Source: Notamacropus eugenii (Eukaryota; Chordata; Mammalia; Diprotodontia; Macropodidae). Taken from it: a DNA stretch of 64,000 bases. This document shows positions 31,989-43,799 of this stretch, piece after piece. A model generated the notes under the pieces. That model did not search any database and was not told the DNA's origin. It saw only the letters and a list, made by a program, of their open reading frames with translations. Within the stretch, counting starts at the first letter, position 1, and the number at the start of each line of letters is the position of its first letter. A program made the position numbers and the translations under genes. The stretch covers positions 86,423,613 through 86,487,612 of the forward strand of contig NC_092872.1 in assembly GCF_028372415.1 (NCBI RefSeq), read 5' to 3'.

Positions 31989-32241
31989 TTTTTCATTCTA
32001 TTGTTTTCAGTCATGTCCAATTCTTCTTGACCCTACTTGGGGCTTTCTTGGCAAAGATAACAGAGTTATTTGCCATTTTTTTCTCCAGCTTATTGGGTTT
32101 TTTGTTTTATTGTTTTGTTTTGTTGTTACAGATAACAAAACTGAGGCAAACAGAGGCAAACTTAACACAGCTAATGTCTGAGAACTCAAGTCTTCCTAAC
32201 TCCAGGTCTGGCACTCTATCCACTGTGTCACCTAGCTGCCC
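31989..32241 (-). mobile_element. Marsupial CORE-SINE with exact target duplication
   Basis: A full minus-strand SINE (CAGTCATGTCCAATTCTTC, TTTCTTGGCAAAGATAACAG, AACTGAGGCAAACAGAGG, CCACTGTGTCACCTAGCTGC) is flanked by TTTCATTGG at 31980-31988 and 32242-32250. A T/G-rich expansion sits inside it at 32095-32128, in place of the usual TTTACAGATGAGG stretch. Confidence 0.9.
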
Positions 32242-32469
32242 TTTCATTGGGATAGAGAATTCCTAATAAGGTAACTCCCTCTACCAATGCAGATCAATAC
32301 TTGTTCCATACTTTTGTAGGCTCTAAGTTCCCTGGGCCATTAAGAAGTTGCGTCATGCCTATGTATTAGAGGCAGTACTTGTCTTCTGAACTTCCAGATT
32401 AGGTCTCCACCCACCACATCTTTCTATCTCTTCATTAAATATATATATAAAATAAATGCAAAATCCCCT

Positions 32470-32670
32470 CCTGGGGGAAGGCATAGCAAGCAGAAAAGGG
32501 AAAGGGTGCTGACTCAGCAGTCAGAGAGCCTGGGTTCAAATCCTGTAGCTGATGCTCTCTAGCATGTGATCTTGGGCAAGTCACAGTTTCACTGGGCATT
32601 AGTTTATTCACATACAAAGTAAGGAGGTGAACTACATGGCCTTTTCCAGCTTCAGATTGATGATCCTACA
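32470..32670 (+). mobile_element. MIR-type CORE-SINE
   Basis: AGAGCCTGGGTTCAAATCCT, TGTGATCTTGGGCAAGTCAC and CATGGCCTTTTCCAGCTTCA. Confidence 0.8.
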
Positions 32671-32671
32671 A

Positions 32672-32945
32672 AGAAGAGAAGTCAGGCAGGCCTCTGGGGG
32701 GAGGTAGCACTTGAAGTGAGCCTTAAAGGAAGCTTCAGATTCTAAGAGACTGAAGGGAGCAGGGAGTGCATTTTAGGTAAGTGGGAGCCTTAAGAAATGC
32801 ATAGAGACTGGACATGGAATGCCATCTATAATAACTATTATTATGAAATATTAAAGACCCACTATGTGCCTATCACTGTGCTGAAGTGCTGAAGGTAGAG
32901 AAGAATAAAATAAAGTTCCCCACCCACAAGGAATTTCCAATTAGA
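32672..32945 (-). mobile_element. L2/CR1-clade LINE fragments
   Basis: GCACTTGAAGTGAGCCTTAA, GAAGCTTCAGATTCTAAGAG and GAGACTGGACATGGAATG match the minus-strand LINE 3' region. A 3' terminus (CCCACTATGTGCCTATCACT, GTGCTGAAGTGCTG) follows at 32855. Confidence 0.65.
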
Positions 32946-32949
32946 TTAT

Positions 32950-33370
32950 TACTGAATTGCCCGGCCTGAAAGTGTTAATCTGTTGCCTCCTCCCAGATAA
33001 TTTACTTGCATTTAAACTGTTCTTCTGAAGATGGTTTCTTTACATAAGTGGAGTCTCTAATGAGGACTTCAGGCACCATGGAAGACTGGTACGGGAGATG
33101 TTTGGGAAGCGAAGTGCACTTTGGCTTGCCTCAGAATACATCTGTGTGCAGAACTAACCCTGCTTCTGGGTTGGCAAAACCATCACTACTGAAGTCACTA
33201 TTTTATACCACTATATTACCTACAATGGGTACAAGATGCTGTGCCAAGTATGATTTCGTACAGGCTAGTACCATAAATGTGAAATTGGGAGTCAGGAATC
33301 TTGGGGTCTCTGTCTCTAACTCTTTGTATGACTTCATTCAAATCACTAGTTTGTTGATGTTGGTTTTTCC
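32950..33370. other. Single-copy DNA with a 150-codon frame running into a GT repeat
   Basis: The plus-strand frame 33048-33500 is open for 150 codons, but its second half is the GT repeat and its first half shows no domain. I do not call a gene. Confidence 0.35.
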
Positions 33371-33435
33371 TGTGTGTATGTGTGTGTGTGTGTGCATGTG
33401 TGTGTGTGTGTGTGTGCGTGTGGTGGTGGTAGTGG
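33371..33435 (+). repeat. (GT)n microsatellite with GGT tail
   Basis: Imperfect GT array with two GC interruptions, ending in GGTGGTGGTAG and a G run. Confidence 0.95.
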
Positions 33436-33869
33436 GAGGGGGGGCACTATATAATGGAATGGTCCTTTTGAGCTTTAAGATTCTTTATGATTTTATGTAA
33501 TTCCTTGAAGCTGGGTCAGTACCCTCTGTGTTGCTGGGAGTACCTTGCTTTCGAAAATTTCTGATATGACTCTCTGAGAACTTCTCCAAGGGATTATGCT
33601 CTTGTTATGCATAAGATGGGAATGCCATTGAAACTGAGACTGTAATGCTTTCATTAGGATTCTCATGAGTAAAACATGTCCCACAAATAAGCAGAATTAT
33701 AGTGTAGGATATATTACCCTGCAGTAGGTACAGTGATACCTTTAGTAACAAAGAGGATGTATTCTAGCCACATACTTTGTTGTCAGAGACTGATACACGA
33801 TATAAGAGGCATGGGGATGCACTCTGAGATGTCAAATGGACGGCTAATGATAGAAAAGATCAATTCAGA

Positions 33870-34500
33870 ATAAAGGTTACGTGCCTTAGTCTGGTATTCA
33901 AGGTCCTTCATACAAAGACCTCTTTGCCCAGCCTTATATCTAACTACTCCCTTACATATACTCCATGCTCCAGTCCAACTATATTGCTTATTGCTCCCTG
34001 AACTTCCATTTTCTCTACCTACATGCCTTTGTTTATGCTATGTTTTGCCCCACCCTTTACCACCACCCTCCCCACATTTTTTAAAAATTTTCTCTGTTTT
34101 ATTATGTACTTAATAATTATCAACATGAACATTTTGGCATACCAAGAACAGGGGAGGAAAAAAGATGATCCCACATTTCACCTTTAAAAATCTTTCAGGG
34201 CTTAACTTAAATGCCAACTCCTCCATAAAGACTTTGGAGATCCCATCCTCTCCCTTCCCCCTTAATAGATTATATATCTTCCTCCCCAGAGCTCCCATAC
34301 CACTTCCTTTGTATTTTTATGTTCCTTATCATATTCTCCCTTATTGTATAAGTACTATATAGGTGTCTCATTCTCTCTGCTAGTATAAACTCCCTGAGGA
34401 TAGTGGTCAGGTTTCATTCACCTTTGCATGACCCACAGGACATAGTAGAGGGATTTGTGCATAATATATAGGTGTACAATCTGTTGAAATAAATGAACAA
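33870..34500 (+). mobile_element. L2 LINE, 3' part
   Basis: A 630-bp L2 in order: TGGTATTCAAGGTCCTTCAT, CCTTATATCTAACTACTCCC, CTCCATGCTCCAGTCCAACT, AAATGCCAACTCCTCCATAA, TAAACTCCCTGAGGATAGTG and a degenerate terminus with GTTGAAATAAATGAA. It covers the last part of ORF2 and the 3' UTR, with frame breaks. Confidence 0.85.
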
Positions 34501-34893
34501 AAACTCAGATGTAACTGCCATATTGTCCTTAACATGAAGACAGAGATTCCTAGCCTTATAAGTATATTTTGCTCAGTAATCATTACTTGCTTGAGAAGGA
34601 CTGCTAGCCCACAACTTTGACCCTCCAGGATAGTTCAAATTTCTCTGGTCTTATGTCTAAAACCTTATAATGGGATGAAATTCTTTATAATGCACCAAGA
34701 GACAATTGTACAAACCCTGGTATTCATTCTTCCTGTAAATGCCTGATCTTCAATTCCCTGTGGGTTCCCTCAAAGGGAAAATCACCTGTTGGGGATAGAC
34801 AGCAATGCCAGCCTTATCAGCTTTTTCCATCCCTCACTTCCCTCTCCAAAAGGAGGAAAAAGTATTGAGGAAGGGAGAATGGGGAGAAATGAG

Positions 34894-34970
34894 AGCCATC
34901 TCTTTCTCTCTCTCTCTCTGTCTCTCCCTCTCTCTCTCTTTCTGTCACACACACACACACACACACCCCT
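34894..34970 (+). repeat. (TC)n ... (CA)n compound microsatellite
   Basis: Interrupted TC units at 34899-34942, then about 12 CA units to 34968. Confidence 0.95.
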
Positions 34971-34974
34971 ACTT

Positions 34975-36340
34975 TGTTCATCCTTCATAGACAAAGTGGT
35001 GAAGTCCTTTTCATCTCCAAGAGTTAGGGTGACCTTAAGACCTGCTCCCTTCACTTCCTCCTTCTTCTAGGCAAGAGATAATAAACAATTTTCTAACTTT
35101 ATCTGGGTATGGGAGAGAACAAGGTTCATTAAGGAAAATCCTCAGTTTATCTTATCCAATCAAGAAGTAGGGGATACTAGAAACACAGTTTTCCCTATCC
35201 CTTGCATATGGGACAAGGTATCACAGATATTTAGCTCAGGAAGACTGATCTGTGTTTCACTTTTGATTACAGGATGCTAGGATGAATGTCAGGCCTAGTG
35301 GAGTTTAGAATGAAGCAATTCTACACCCAGAGCTTATAGCTTGCATACAACCAGAGGCTGCATGCCAGTGTGGCTGTTGGCAAACTCCCAGGGCTCTTGA
35401 AACAACTCTCATTGTCAAACTTTCTGAGGAAGAGTCATTAGTTTTAGAGAAATCGGAAAGAAAGAATGTTTTGCCTGGGGCATCTCTTTGAAAACGTCTA
35501 ACCTTTGAAAATGGTAAATAAGCCACTCTTCTATTCTGGGGTTTTGCAGAGGACAGGGGTAGCTCAACCAAGGTCTAACCTTTGGGAGATAACTGGTGTT
35601 GGAGTTATCATTACTTCCCAGAGCCTTATCCCTTCCTCTGCTTTGACACCGCAGTGCAGTGTGGGAAGCTGGCTCTCTGCTGCTCTGATTACCCAGGCAC
35701 TTGCTGTCCTATGGATTTGGTTAGGTGGAAAGGAAGGAAAAAAATAAAGAACACATTTAGGGGGTTACAGGGAAGTGGGGGGATGGGAAGCCCTTCTGCC
35801 TTTAGATAAAGGAGAATATTATTTTATAAGCTCTCAGAGCAGCAAAGCTTGTGAAAGGTGAATATGCCATTCAACACAGTTCCTAATCTTCGGTTTGCAG
35901 CACTCACATTTTCAAGTCAGTTCATGTAGACTCCAGTGTGATCAGGGCAAGAGAGATTATGCCTAACAAGATATGACTGAAAGTCTTAGCTCGGCTGTGA
36001 CATCCATGAAGTTGAGATTCTTTGGCTCACTTCTCTGAGGTCTAAATTTTAGGGTCTAGTTACTTCTTACTTAAATCCTATGAACTTGGGCGCCCTGGCA
36101 TTCATCTTTTATTCTCTTGTCCTCCTGGGATAAAACTCGATGAAGCCAAACAGCTTTACCTTTAGTGGTTTAAGATGAACTACCAGCAGATAGTCTCTCA
36201 TTTAAAAAAAAGAAAGAAAGAAAAAGGAGTGAAAAATGAATCCCTCCTGTAATAGGGAAAGTGGGAAACAGTAACATTTGTGAACTGAGATGAAACTAAT
36301 AGATAAAACACCAAAAGCAGAAGTGGATTATGTATGGATA
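34975..36340. other. Single-copy DNA
   Basis: No recognisable repeat. Several 60-90-codon frames on both strands lack family signatures. An AAAGAAAGAAAGAAAAA tract lies at 36208-36224. Confidence 0.4.
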
Positions 36341-36344
36341 TTCA

Positions 36345-36965
36345 TTTTAGTCTATCAATCAACTTGTATTTATTAAATGCCTACTATGTGCCAGTCACTG
36401 GCCACAGTCGAACTCACCATTGAACCACAAACTGGATGCATATTAACATTCGTCTATCTATATATGAAATCTTTGTCTTCCCTCTCTCCCTTCTCTTTCT
36501 GTGTCTCTCTGCGTCTCTGTCTCTCTCTATCTCTCTTTTGTCTTTCAGATCGTAGGGTTTTTAGAAAGGGGCCTTACAAATCATGGAGTCCAAGTCTTTT
36601 ATTTTACAAATAAGGACACTGAGGTATAGAGAGGTTAAATCATTTATATAAGGTCCTAAGGACAGTTAGTAGTAATCAAAAGAATAAAATATATTTGTGT
36701 AGTGCTATGTGCCTCACACTGTGTTTAAAAAAAAATAGTACTAAACATTTTCTTATTAAAAAACAGAAAATGGAGATAGTCCCTGCTTTGAAGGTACTAA
36801 CATTCTAATTGGGTGAGACAACACATGAAGAATTCAGGCTTTATGATAGTCCTTATGGTAAGGGAGCAGGCTGGATGGAAAGGTCAAGGGATTCTTTGGG
36901 TACATTGATAGGTTAGATGACAATGCCTGGGAATCTGAGGACATAGCAGCAGGGCAGATGATATT
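36345..36965 (-). mobile_element. L2 fragments split by a CT tract and a MIR
   Basis: The L2 3' terminus CAATCAACTTGTATTTATTA then AATGCCTACTATGTGCCAG lies at 36357-36395. A (TC)n tract lies at 36475-36545. A minus-strand MIR with TACAAATAAGGACACTGAGG lies at 36550-36690. The L2 body with GTCCCTGCTTTGAAGGTACT resumes at about 36775-36960. Confidence 0.6.
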
Positions 36966-37639
36966 AATGATTCAAAGGCTAGTTCTTCAGCCTCCCCATC
37001 CTGTATAACCCATGTCTATATCCCCTAAGTTTGCCTTTGGAGGGGGAGATACCCAATGTGGTGGGAGTCTTCACATAAATTGTTCATAAGAGTTCACTTC
37101 ACATTTTGAAGCTACCAATGGGACACAAAAGCTGTATATTGGTTATCCCGTGCTCTTACAAAATGACTAACCCATGTACTTTTCACTCCACATACTTCTC
37201 TGATAATATTCCTCATATAAGTTTTCTTTACTAATTCCTTTTTTTGTCAGATGTTGTAGCCTGCCCACCATGTTGTAGCCACCCCACCTTTGCATTGCAT
37301 TTGAGTGACCCTCAACTTCATAGCACAATATGACTCTTCACTATAGGACATCCCTGAAAGAATATTGGCATTTCAGAAGAAGCATCTGGGGTCATTAAAA
37401 AAAGACCTTTGTAATTTCCCAAAGATAATCCAACTCACTTTCTTCCATCTGTACAATGTGAGCCTTAGCTCACTGCCCATTTTTGCTGTCTGTGAAAGAG
37501 TTTGCATATTCCATTTTCTGTTTCCTAGCCCTCATTTTATCTGATTCTCACAATGCAGGCTGGTGACCTTTTACCTCTTCCATCCATGCAAGTCCCTGCT
37601 TTATGACACCTAGGACTATGGTCCTTACACAGTAAGCAG

Positions 37640-37780
37640 TCAATCAGCGTAACTGATGAGGTAAGAGAACTGCAGACCAGAGCAGGTGAACTGATTTCCC
37701 CAAGTCACCCAGCAATCTACTAGTGGCAAAGCTTGGATTTAGAAAGAAAGTCTCCTGCTTCTTGGTCTCAGGTTTCTTCC
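37640..37780 (-). mobile_element. MIR-type CORE-SINE fragment
   Basis: CTGATTTCCCCAAGTCACCC, AGTGGCAAAGCTTGGATTTA and TCTCCTGCTTCTTGGTCTCA are reverse MIR. Confidence 0.6.
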
Positions 37781-37799
37781 TCTTACACCCTGCTGCCTC

Positions 37800-38480
37800 C
37801 TACTGTCCTTGGTCATTCATCTCCCATTCAAATATCTCTCCACAGAATGTTACTGATCAGCTATCTCAGGAATTAGTTTGTGAAAGTTTTTGTCTTTTAA
37901 AGTTCCATCTTGCAGAAAACTTGTACACCAATCATTGCCTAGTTAAGGGCAATCAGCTGGTTACAGGGCACCCGAGCTTAAAGTGGCAAAGCAGAAAGGA
38001 GTTACTCTGGGTATTGTTTTCTAAATGAAGTGGGGGGGATTGGGGTGGGAAGAGAAACTTTAAAGTGATTTAATTGCACGGGGATACCATTGCCTCTAGC
38101 ACGAGTAATCCTGCTTCTGTCATAAATTTTTCATGCTGTCTCAGGAGAGTGAACAGGGGAAACTTTCCCCTCTAAGTGAAAGTCGATGAACCTCATATCA
38201 GCCCCAGTTCCCAGCAGCCCTGTACTCAGGAATATTAATTTAATTAAGATCACTACAGTAAATTCTAGCAGGGAGCTCTCTGAGGCCCCTGGTAATTCTC
38301 AAAACTGCAGCACCAGGGGCTGATGGAAGAAAGAAGATACTGAACTATGATAGTTTATGAGTACTTGGCTTGGCAGAGATGATAGTCTAAAAGATGGGAG
38401 TCATACTGCAAAGGAAGTGCTTTGTTACTGTGGTAAAACAATAGAAGGGATAGGGAATATGCAGAAATCCCTAAATGTGG
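37800..38480. promoter_or_regulatory. Repeat-free island with homeodomain-type AT motifs
   Basis: About 680 bp without repeats. GGAATATTAATTTAATTAAG near 38228 and GTGATTTAATTGCACG near 38065 hold several TAAT cores. This pattern is common in conserved developmental enhancers. It is inference from composition only. Confidence 0.3.
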
Positions 38481-38809
38481 ACCGAATGTATCCAAAAATT
38501 CCCAAATTCCCCCCTAAATAGAGGGAAAAGGCTCATTTTCTTTCTTCTCTCTTCTGGCAGTGAAAAAATTCGCTGTGCCTTAGCCCAGAGGTTTTCTAGT
38601 ACCTTACTCAGTCAAAAAGGTTGTATTATCAATTGCTGTATGTCCAACATAGGTCAGGGTTTAAAATTGTCAGATGACATAGACTTCAGTGCCTTATGAT
38701 CATAAATGATATAGGGACAGTACAGTGGGAAGATTTCAACCTGTTATTCCTTCTATATGGATCTTATCCAGCCCCTTTCACAAACTATCCTTAAATCATC
38801 GATTTCACA

Positions 38810-38965
38810 TAAAATCTTAGATTGGAGCTAGAAAGGACCTTTGAGGACATTGAGTTCAACCCCTGTATTTTACAGAGGTAGAAACTGAGATATAAAATTA
38901 TAGATCTAGAACAAGAAGAGACATTAGAGATCATTAGATCCAACTATTTTGCTCTGAGGTGCAAA
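38810..38965 (-). mobile_element. MIR-type CORE-SINE fragment(s)
   Basis: TTAGATTGGAGCTAGAAAGG, GAGTTCAACCCCTGTATTTT and a repeat of the same motif order at 38905 suggest two overlapping MIR ends. Confidence 0.65.
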
Positions 38966-39574
38966 CTACCCTAGCTTTCACACTCACTGGTGAGGTATGT
39001 CCCCAGAGGATAGAAGCTCCATCCCCCAGGATTCTAGGAGTGCCTCTGAGGGGTGGTAAGGTAACTTTTCATAATGTGATTATCAGCTTGAGTCCCCATT
39101 CCAATATGGTAATTGGGATCAATTTAGTTAGCTAACCTTTAACAGCTTTTTTTGATTTTAAATTTTTTACTAAGTTGGTAACAGTAGTTGCATAAAATAC
39201 TCCCCAAAAGTCCATGACACATTCCTCAGCAAGAACATAGAGAGTCCAAAGGAAAGTGGGCCCAAGCTTAGAAAGTACATGTGGCCAAGAGGAAATTCAT
39301 TGCTCCTAGAAGTCCTTTTCTCCTTGTTGTAGGTTATTCTGGAAGTTCTTTGGCTTGGTATGGTTTCTTCCCTGGGCTCTTTATAGCATTGTGAATCTCT
39401 GTCCGATTTTTTCTCAGCTTCCCATGTAGACATTGCCACAACCACTACTATGCTAGAAGCTGAGAAGTCCAAAATTCTCCACGTGTTTCAGAGCTCATGA
39501 GGTCCCCCTCCTCCCAAGGTAGACATGGTAGGAAGAAAACCAGCTGAGATTAAATCCGAGGTATCTCTTTCCCA

Positions 39575-39690
39575 CCCAACCTGAGTCCCAGACATGTTAA
39601 ATGACTTGAAACAGTCACACAGCTAGTAAATGTTTGAGGCAGATTTAAACCTAGGTCTTTCAGACTCACTCTGTGATGCTTTCTCACCTA
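39575..39690 (-). mobile_element. MIR or CORE-SINE fragment
   Basis: TTAAATGACTTGAAACAGTC, ACACAGCTAGTAAATGTTTG and GGTCTTTCAGACTCA are a reverse SINE. Confidence 0.7.
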
Positions 39691-39744
39691 TCCCATATTT
39701 GCCTTTCTCCAGGTTTATTAAGCTGATAGATGACTTAGTTCTAG

Positions 39745-39975
39745 ATCAGGGGATCCTAACCTTTAAGATTAAAGGATCATGGATTCCCTTGACCATTTGG
39801 TGAAGCCTGTGGACCTTTCCCAGAATAATTTTTTAAATGTATAAAATAAAATACATAGGTTTATAAAATTAATAAGCATTTGTTAAATGTCTATGATGTG
39901 CACTGGGGCACTGTAAAGAACCAGTTATACTGAAATACAATTATCAAATTTTGTTTTGGTTTTAATTATTCTTCT
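39745..39975 (+). mobile_element. hAT-type non-autonomous element (family H)
   Basis: TCCTAACCTTTAAGATTAAA, CATGGATTCCCTTGACCATT, GTGAAGCCTGTGGACCTTTC and ATAAAATAAAATACATAGGT follow the family order. A short L2-terminus-like piece (AATAAGCATTTGTTAAATG) lies inside at 39870-39925. Confidence 0.65.
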
Positions 39976-40253
39976 AGACTCAGTGGTAGAAGTAATTGGG
40001 CAACCATTGAATACTAATTGAACTGAATTTTAAATAATTGCCACTATTCTCATATGTAGAGGTGGCATTTACTGGGGTATTTAGGGAGAAAGAAAGTCAA
40101 TTATTATTGCCAGAGGATATAAGACTGGCTATAATCCCTTCTGTCTAAGTGGAAAGATAGACTGACCCATATACATAAGCCTTCAATGAAGCAATGAAAG
40201 TACCTCATTTTAAAAAGCATTTAGTAATGTTAAAGGAACGTGTGTATATATGT

Positions 40254-40420
40254 TATTTAAGTTTTATTTTTATTTTAAGTTCTATATTCTCTCCTTTCCT
40301 CTAACCCCTTCCCCACCTATTGAGAAGGCAAAAAATATGATTCCTATTATACATACAAAGTTAGACAAAACATATTTAAGCATTAGCCAGGTACCATATA
40401 TGGATAATGGGAATCACAAA
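40254..40420 (-). mobile_element. LINE 3'-UTR fragment (L1-like, family uncertain)
   Basis: CTCTAACCCCTTCCCCACCT, ATTGAGAAGGCAA and TTATACATACAAAGTTAGAC match part of the longer copy at 54115-54610. The left edge is T-rich, the A-rich 3' end of a minus-strand element. Confidence 0.5.
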
Positions 40421-40424
40421 TATA

Positions 40425-41165
40425 TCTTTTCCCAGAGCTCTGGAAGTACTGGGAGGAGGGTTCATCTCTTTCCTTCTCTCCTAGAAGTTTTGTTAACTAA
40501 TCAGGGTAATTTAAGTAACCCAGAACAACTTTGCAGACCATGGAGGGGCAAGTAGGGTCAGATTAGGGTGTTTCCTTTACAAAATCCTGTAGACCCATTT
40601 GCAAGTCCTTCCACAAGTGAAAGGCATACTGGCAGAGTACTAAAAAAAAAAGGGCTAATGAGCCACTGTGAATGAAGGTTGCTTTGTTTTGTTATGTTTT
40701 GCTTTTTGGAATTGGAGATGCTTGTATGGGGCTATAGCAGATTGGATTTTTTTTTTCTAATTCAATAGGACATTCTCATTTGTGGAAGCTGAGACTGTGA
40801 AACTGTACAAAAGAAGACCTCAGAAGCATGGAGATATTCTCGTTGTTTTCAAGCTGTAGACATACTTGGCCGGGATAGATGTTATGAATTTTCTTCCTCA
40901 TCCGCCATTTCTTTTTTAAAGCTGACTCATCCCCTAGGAAAAAGGTATCCTTAGGAAAAGAAGCATCCACCATCTACTGGAGACTCAGGAGAATGGCAGG
41001 AAAACAAACCATAAAGCTATAAATGATGTGAAAAGGGAAGGTTCCATGAGATACTACCACCTTTGAGACTGAGGAGAGCTACAGGAAGTAGAGTTACGTA
41101 GGTCTATGAAGAGGAACAATGACATTGAAGAGAAAGCCCCAACTATCTCCTACTGGAGCCTATCC
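40425..41165. other. Single-copy DNA
   Basis: No repeats beyond an A run at 40642-40651 and T runs at 40748-40757. No gene. Confidence 0.4.
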
Positions 41166-41172
41166 TGTATAT

Positions 41173-41425
41173 CAGGGGTGTGCTGGAGCCAGATCAAACC
41201 AGGTTGTCCAGAGAGATAATTGTTAAATTTTCAGTGTGAGCATTTATACCTCAGAAATTAGCAAAGGCTATAAATCAGGGCTTGATTTTTGTCTAAACTT
41301 AAGGAAAGGATGATAAAAATGTTAATAATGCAGATTGTGCTTAAAAGTGTGTCCATGGGTTTTCTTTTCTCTCTCTTTTTAATTTTGGAAAGCTAGTTGT
41401 TAAACATGTACCATTTATAGTACCT
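41173..41425 (+). mobile_element. Non-autonomous hAT-like element, copy 2
   Basis: It starts CAGGGGTGTGCTGGAGCC and aligns along its length with the block at 9615-9857 (TTGTTAAATTTTCAGTGTGA, CCTCAGAAATTAGCAA, CAGGGCTTGATTT, AATAATGCAGATTGTGC, GAAAGCTAGTTGTTAAA). The 3' inverted end is worn in this copy. Confidence 0.65.
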
Positions 41426-41657
41426 AATGTATAGTACCTGTAAGCCACTGAGACTGTGCAACAACCTGGGCAGAGTGGTCATTGATAGATACCATTAATT
41501 CCTAATGGTTCTAATAAGTATTCCATCTGTTTCTATTACCTGGTAACCATGTGAATCTGTAAACTTATAGAAGGCTGTGGTGATGGTTCTTATATGGCAT
41601 CAGATACTGAAGTTCCTAGATCATCTGGTTGAAGATGAGGAGCCAGAAAAGTGATAA

Positions 41658-41830
41658 TCCATCAACAAACACTGTGCCAAGGATTGTGGGGATTCAAAGA
41701 ATGGTAAATCCCTTCCCTCAAGGAGCATTCACTTAGGTGTCTAGGAGTAGACAACCTGTAAATATAATAATTAAGTACCTATAAGTTACTAACAGAGTAA
41801 ATGGAAGGTAACTTTTGAGGAGAAGGCTTT
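41658..41830 (-). mobile_element. L2 3'-end fragment
   Basis: CACTGTGCCAAGGATTGTGG, TCCCTTCCCTCAAGGAGCAT and TGGAAGGTAACTTTTGAGG. Confidence 0.65.
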
Positions 41831-42324
41831 AGCAACTGGATGCATGTGGAGAAGGGGTGGGGAGGGGGCAGGCAGAGGAAAGCTCTCCATCTGAACCATT
41901 TCAACTGTTGCTATGTCCTGAGAGGTTTCCCAGCCCAGGCTCACAGCAGGACAGGTGAAAGTATGACCTGGAAAATAGGGGAGCCAAAAAATTGTCAGGA
42001 AGCAAGAAGCAAGTATTGGAGAAAAGCTTCTGTTGGAGTTGGAAGTCAAGGGAGTAAAGAATAGGAGGTGGTGGCAGTGGCATCTTCAACCGCCTCCCCC
42101 CAGGTCACTTAAGTCAGGAGGCAGCTAGAATGACCTGAAGGATGAGGAAGTCTGTCAAAAGCAGGAAGACACTGGCAGTGTCCAAGCTTCTACTTCCAAC
42201 TGAGTCCAGTGTCTTTGTGGGACAGGAAGTAACCTCCTGAGAAGTCCCTAAAAGTACCCTGGGGTACTTTGTGGTGGAAGAGACCTTCTGATATAAAGAT
42301 TATACATTTTAATTGCTGCTACTA

Positions 42325-42490
42325 TTCAGTTAGAGCTGGGAAGGATCTTAGAACTTCATCTAGTACAATTTCACTTTGCAGATGAGGAAACGGAAACCCA
42401 GAGGACTTAGATGACGTCTAAGGTCGTATATGGAAGAAGCTTAGCCAAGATTCAACACTGATTCTCTAACTCTGAATTGAAAATATTTTC
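42325..42490 (-). mobile_element. MIR-type CORE-SINE
   Basis: AGTTAGAGCTGGGAAGGATC, CACTTTGCAGATGAGGAAAC and ACTGATTCTCTAACTCTGAA in reverse MIR order. Confidence 0.7.
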
Positions 42491-42499
42491 CACTGTACC

Positions 42500-43125
42500 T
42501 CATTTCTTTTCATTTATTACTTTAGGGACTTTTCCCTTACATAAATATTTCAGGGCATTCTATTGGTGGGCTGACCCATTGGAAAGGGAGCCCATTTATC
42601 ACTCAGTTAATCTATCTGCTGTATTCACAAGGGTTTATATACTACTGATGGGGTTGCTGGTGGTTGTTAAGCATCAAAAAAGGATGGGCCTTAGGAAATA
42701 GACTTAAAAGTTCAGTTTAAGAGTCACTCAAGAGGTGAGGATTCAAAGCTGGATCAAGTGACCAAGGGAGGTTCTGGAACTGAAGAGATAGCCATTAGTC
42801 TATAATTTAAGTAAAACCTGCCTAGAGGCAGAGGGATGGCATGAATGATCCGGCTGAAGGAGCCTTAAAAATCTGGCATTTAGTTTTAGCCATGGGTGTA
42901 GCAATTAGCTTTGGGAATAATGGAAAATTCTGACCTCAAAAAAAAGATGAATATTAGGGGGGTAGTGAATGAAGAAATTGAGTTTGAAGTGATGGAAAAT
43001 TGTTAATATAGTTGTTCATATAAGGACAGTAATTGTTAATACCAGATGTAATACTACTTGCTACTCCTTAATGATCCTAGTAATGTCAGAATTTCAGTAA
43101 TGTCTTTCATTCCTACTCTTAAGTT
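42500..43125. other. Unclassified; part may be an old LINE
   Basis: The stretch 42830-43010 (AGCCTTAAAAATCTGGCATT, GATGGAAAATTGTTAATAT) may be a worn minus-strand LINE, but it does not match the other copies well. No gene. Confidence 0.3.
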
Positions 43126-43129
43126 ATTT

Positions 43130-43560
43130 ATTCTAGATTAGGTTGAGCTGAACCATACTCTAAATCTCCCCCCGCCCCCAAACACACACACCCTGGAATT
43201 TTACCTTGCAAAGGAACCTGGCTTGCACTGGATCTCAGCTCCTGATCTTTGCCCCCTTCCATTGGGACACATGGGATGAAGAGCAAAACAGCCAGAACAC
43301 AGTGCTTTTCCTTACCCTGATTGCCAAGGGCCACTGGGGTCTCTTGACCAGGCCTTGCTACCATACCTATCTCTTCCCTCTCTCCTCCTAAAACTATAAA
43401 TAGCTTTGTCATGGGTCTCTTTTGGTTAGAAAATCCACTGGACATCCCCCAGTGTGCCAAGTCTGCTAACCTCTTATCTCAATTAAAGATACTTTATTCC
43501 CCAACTCATGACTATGATTTATTTCAGGGCTCAACAGACGTCTTCCACATAGTGCTTATT
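43130..43560 (+). mobile_element. Candidate retroviral LTR, single copy in the window
   Basis: CTATAAATAG lies at 43394-43403 and AATTAAAG, a variant polyadenylation signal, 80-90 bp later at 43481-43488. They are followed by CTTTATTCC and a segment ending GGGCTCAACA. TATA box, short R-like region and polyadenylation signal in this spacing are typical of an LTR. There is no second copy here, and I could not define the left edge. Confidence 0.3.
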
Positions 43561-43594
43561 TTTCCATTTCTGATGAGGGTTATAGAAAGATCTT

Positions 43595-43785
43595 CATGGC
43601 AGTATGATGTAATGGAAAGAGTGAGAGATGGGAGTTCTAGCTGTGTGACCTTGAACCACTTGGTTAACTTCTCTGGGTCTCAGTTTTCTTATCCATAAAA
43701 TGGTTTAGGGGACAGGGCACTGAGAATTGGATTCAGTGATGTTTAAGGTCCCTTCTAGCTCTCATATTCTATGATTCAGTAGTTC
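43595..43785 (+). mobile_element. MIR-type CORE-SINE
   Basis: GGCAGTATGATGTAATGGAA, GAGTTCTAGCTGTGTGACCT, TGGGTCTCAGTTTTCTTATC and AAGGTCCCTTCTAGCTCTCA. Confidence 0.8.
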
Positions 43786-43799
43786 CTATAATTCTTTTC

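Noticed and set aside
33048..33500. 150-codon plus-strand frame
   Set aside because: The second half is a GT repeat; the first half has no domain and no supported splice sites.
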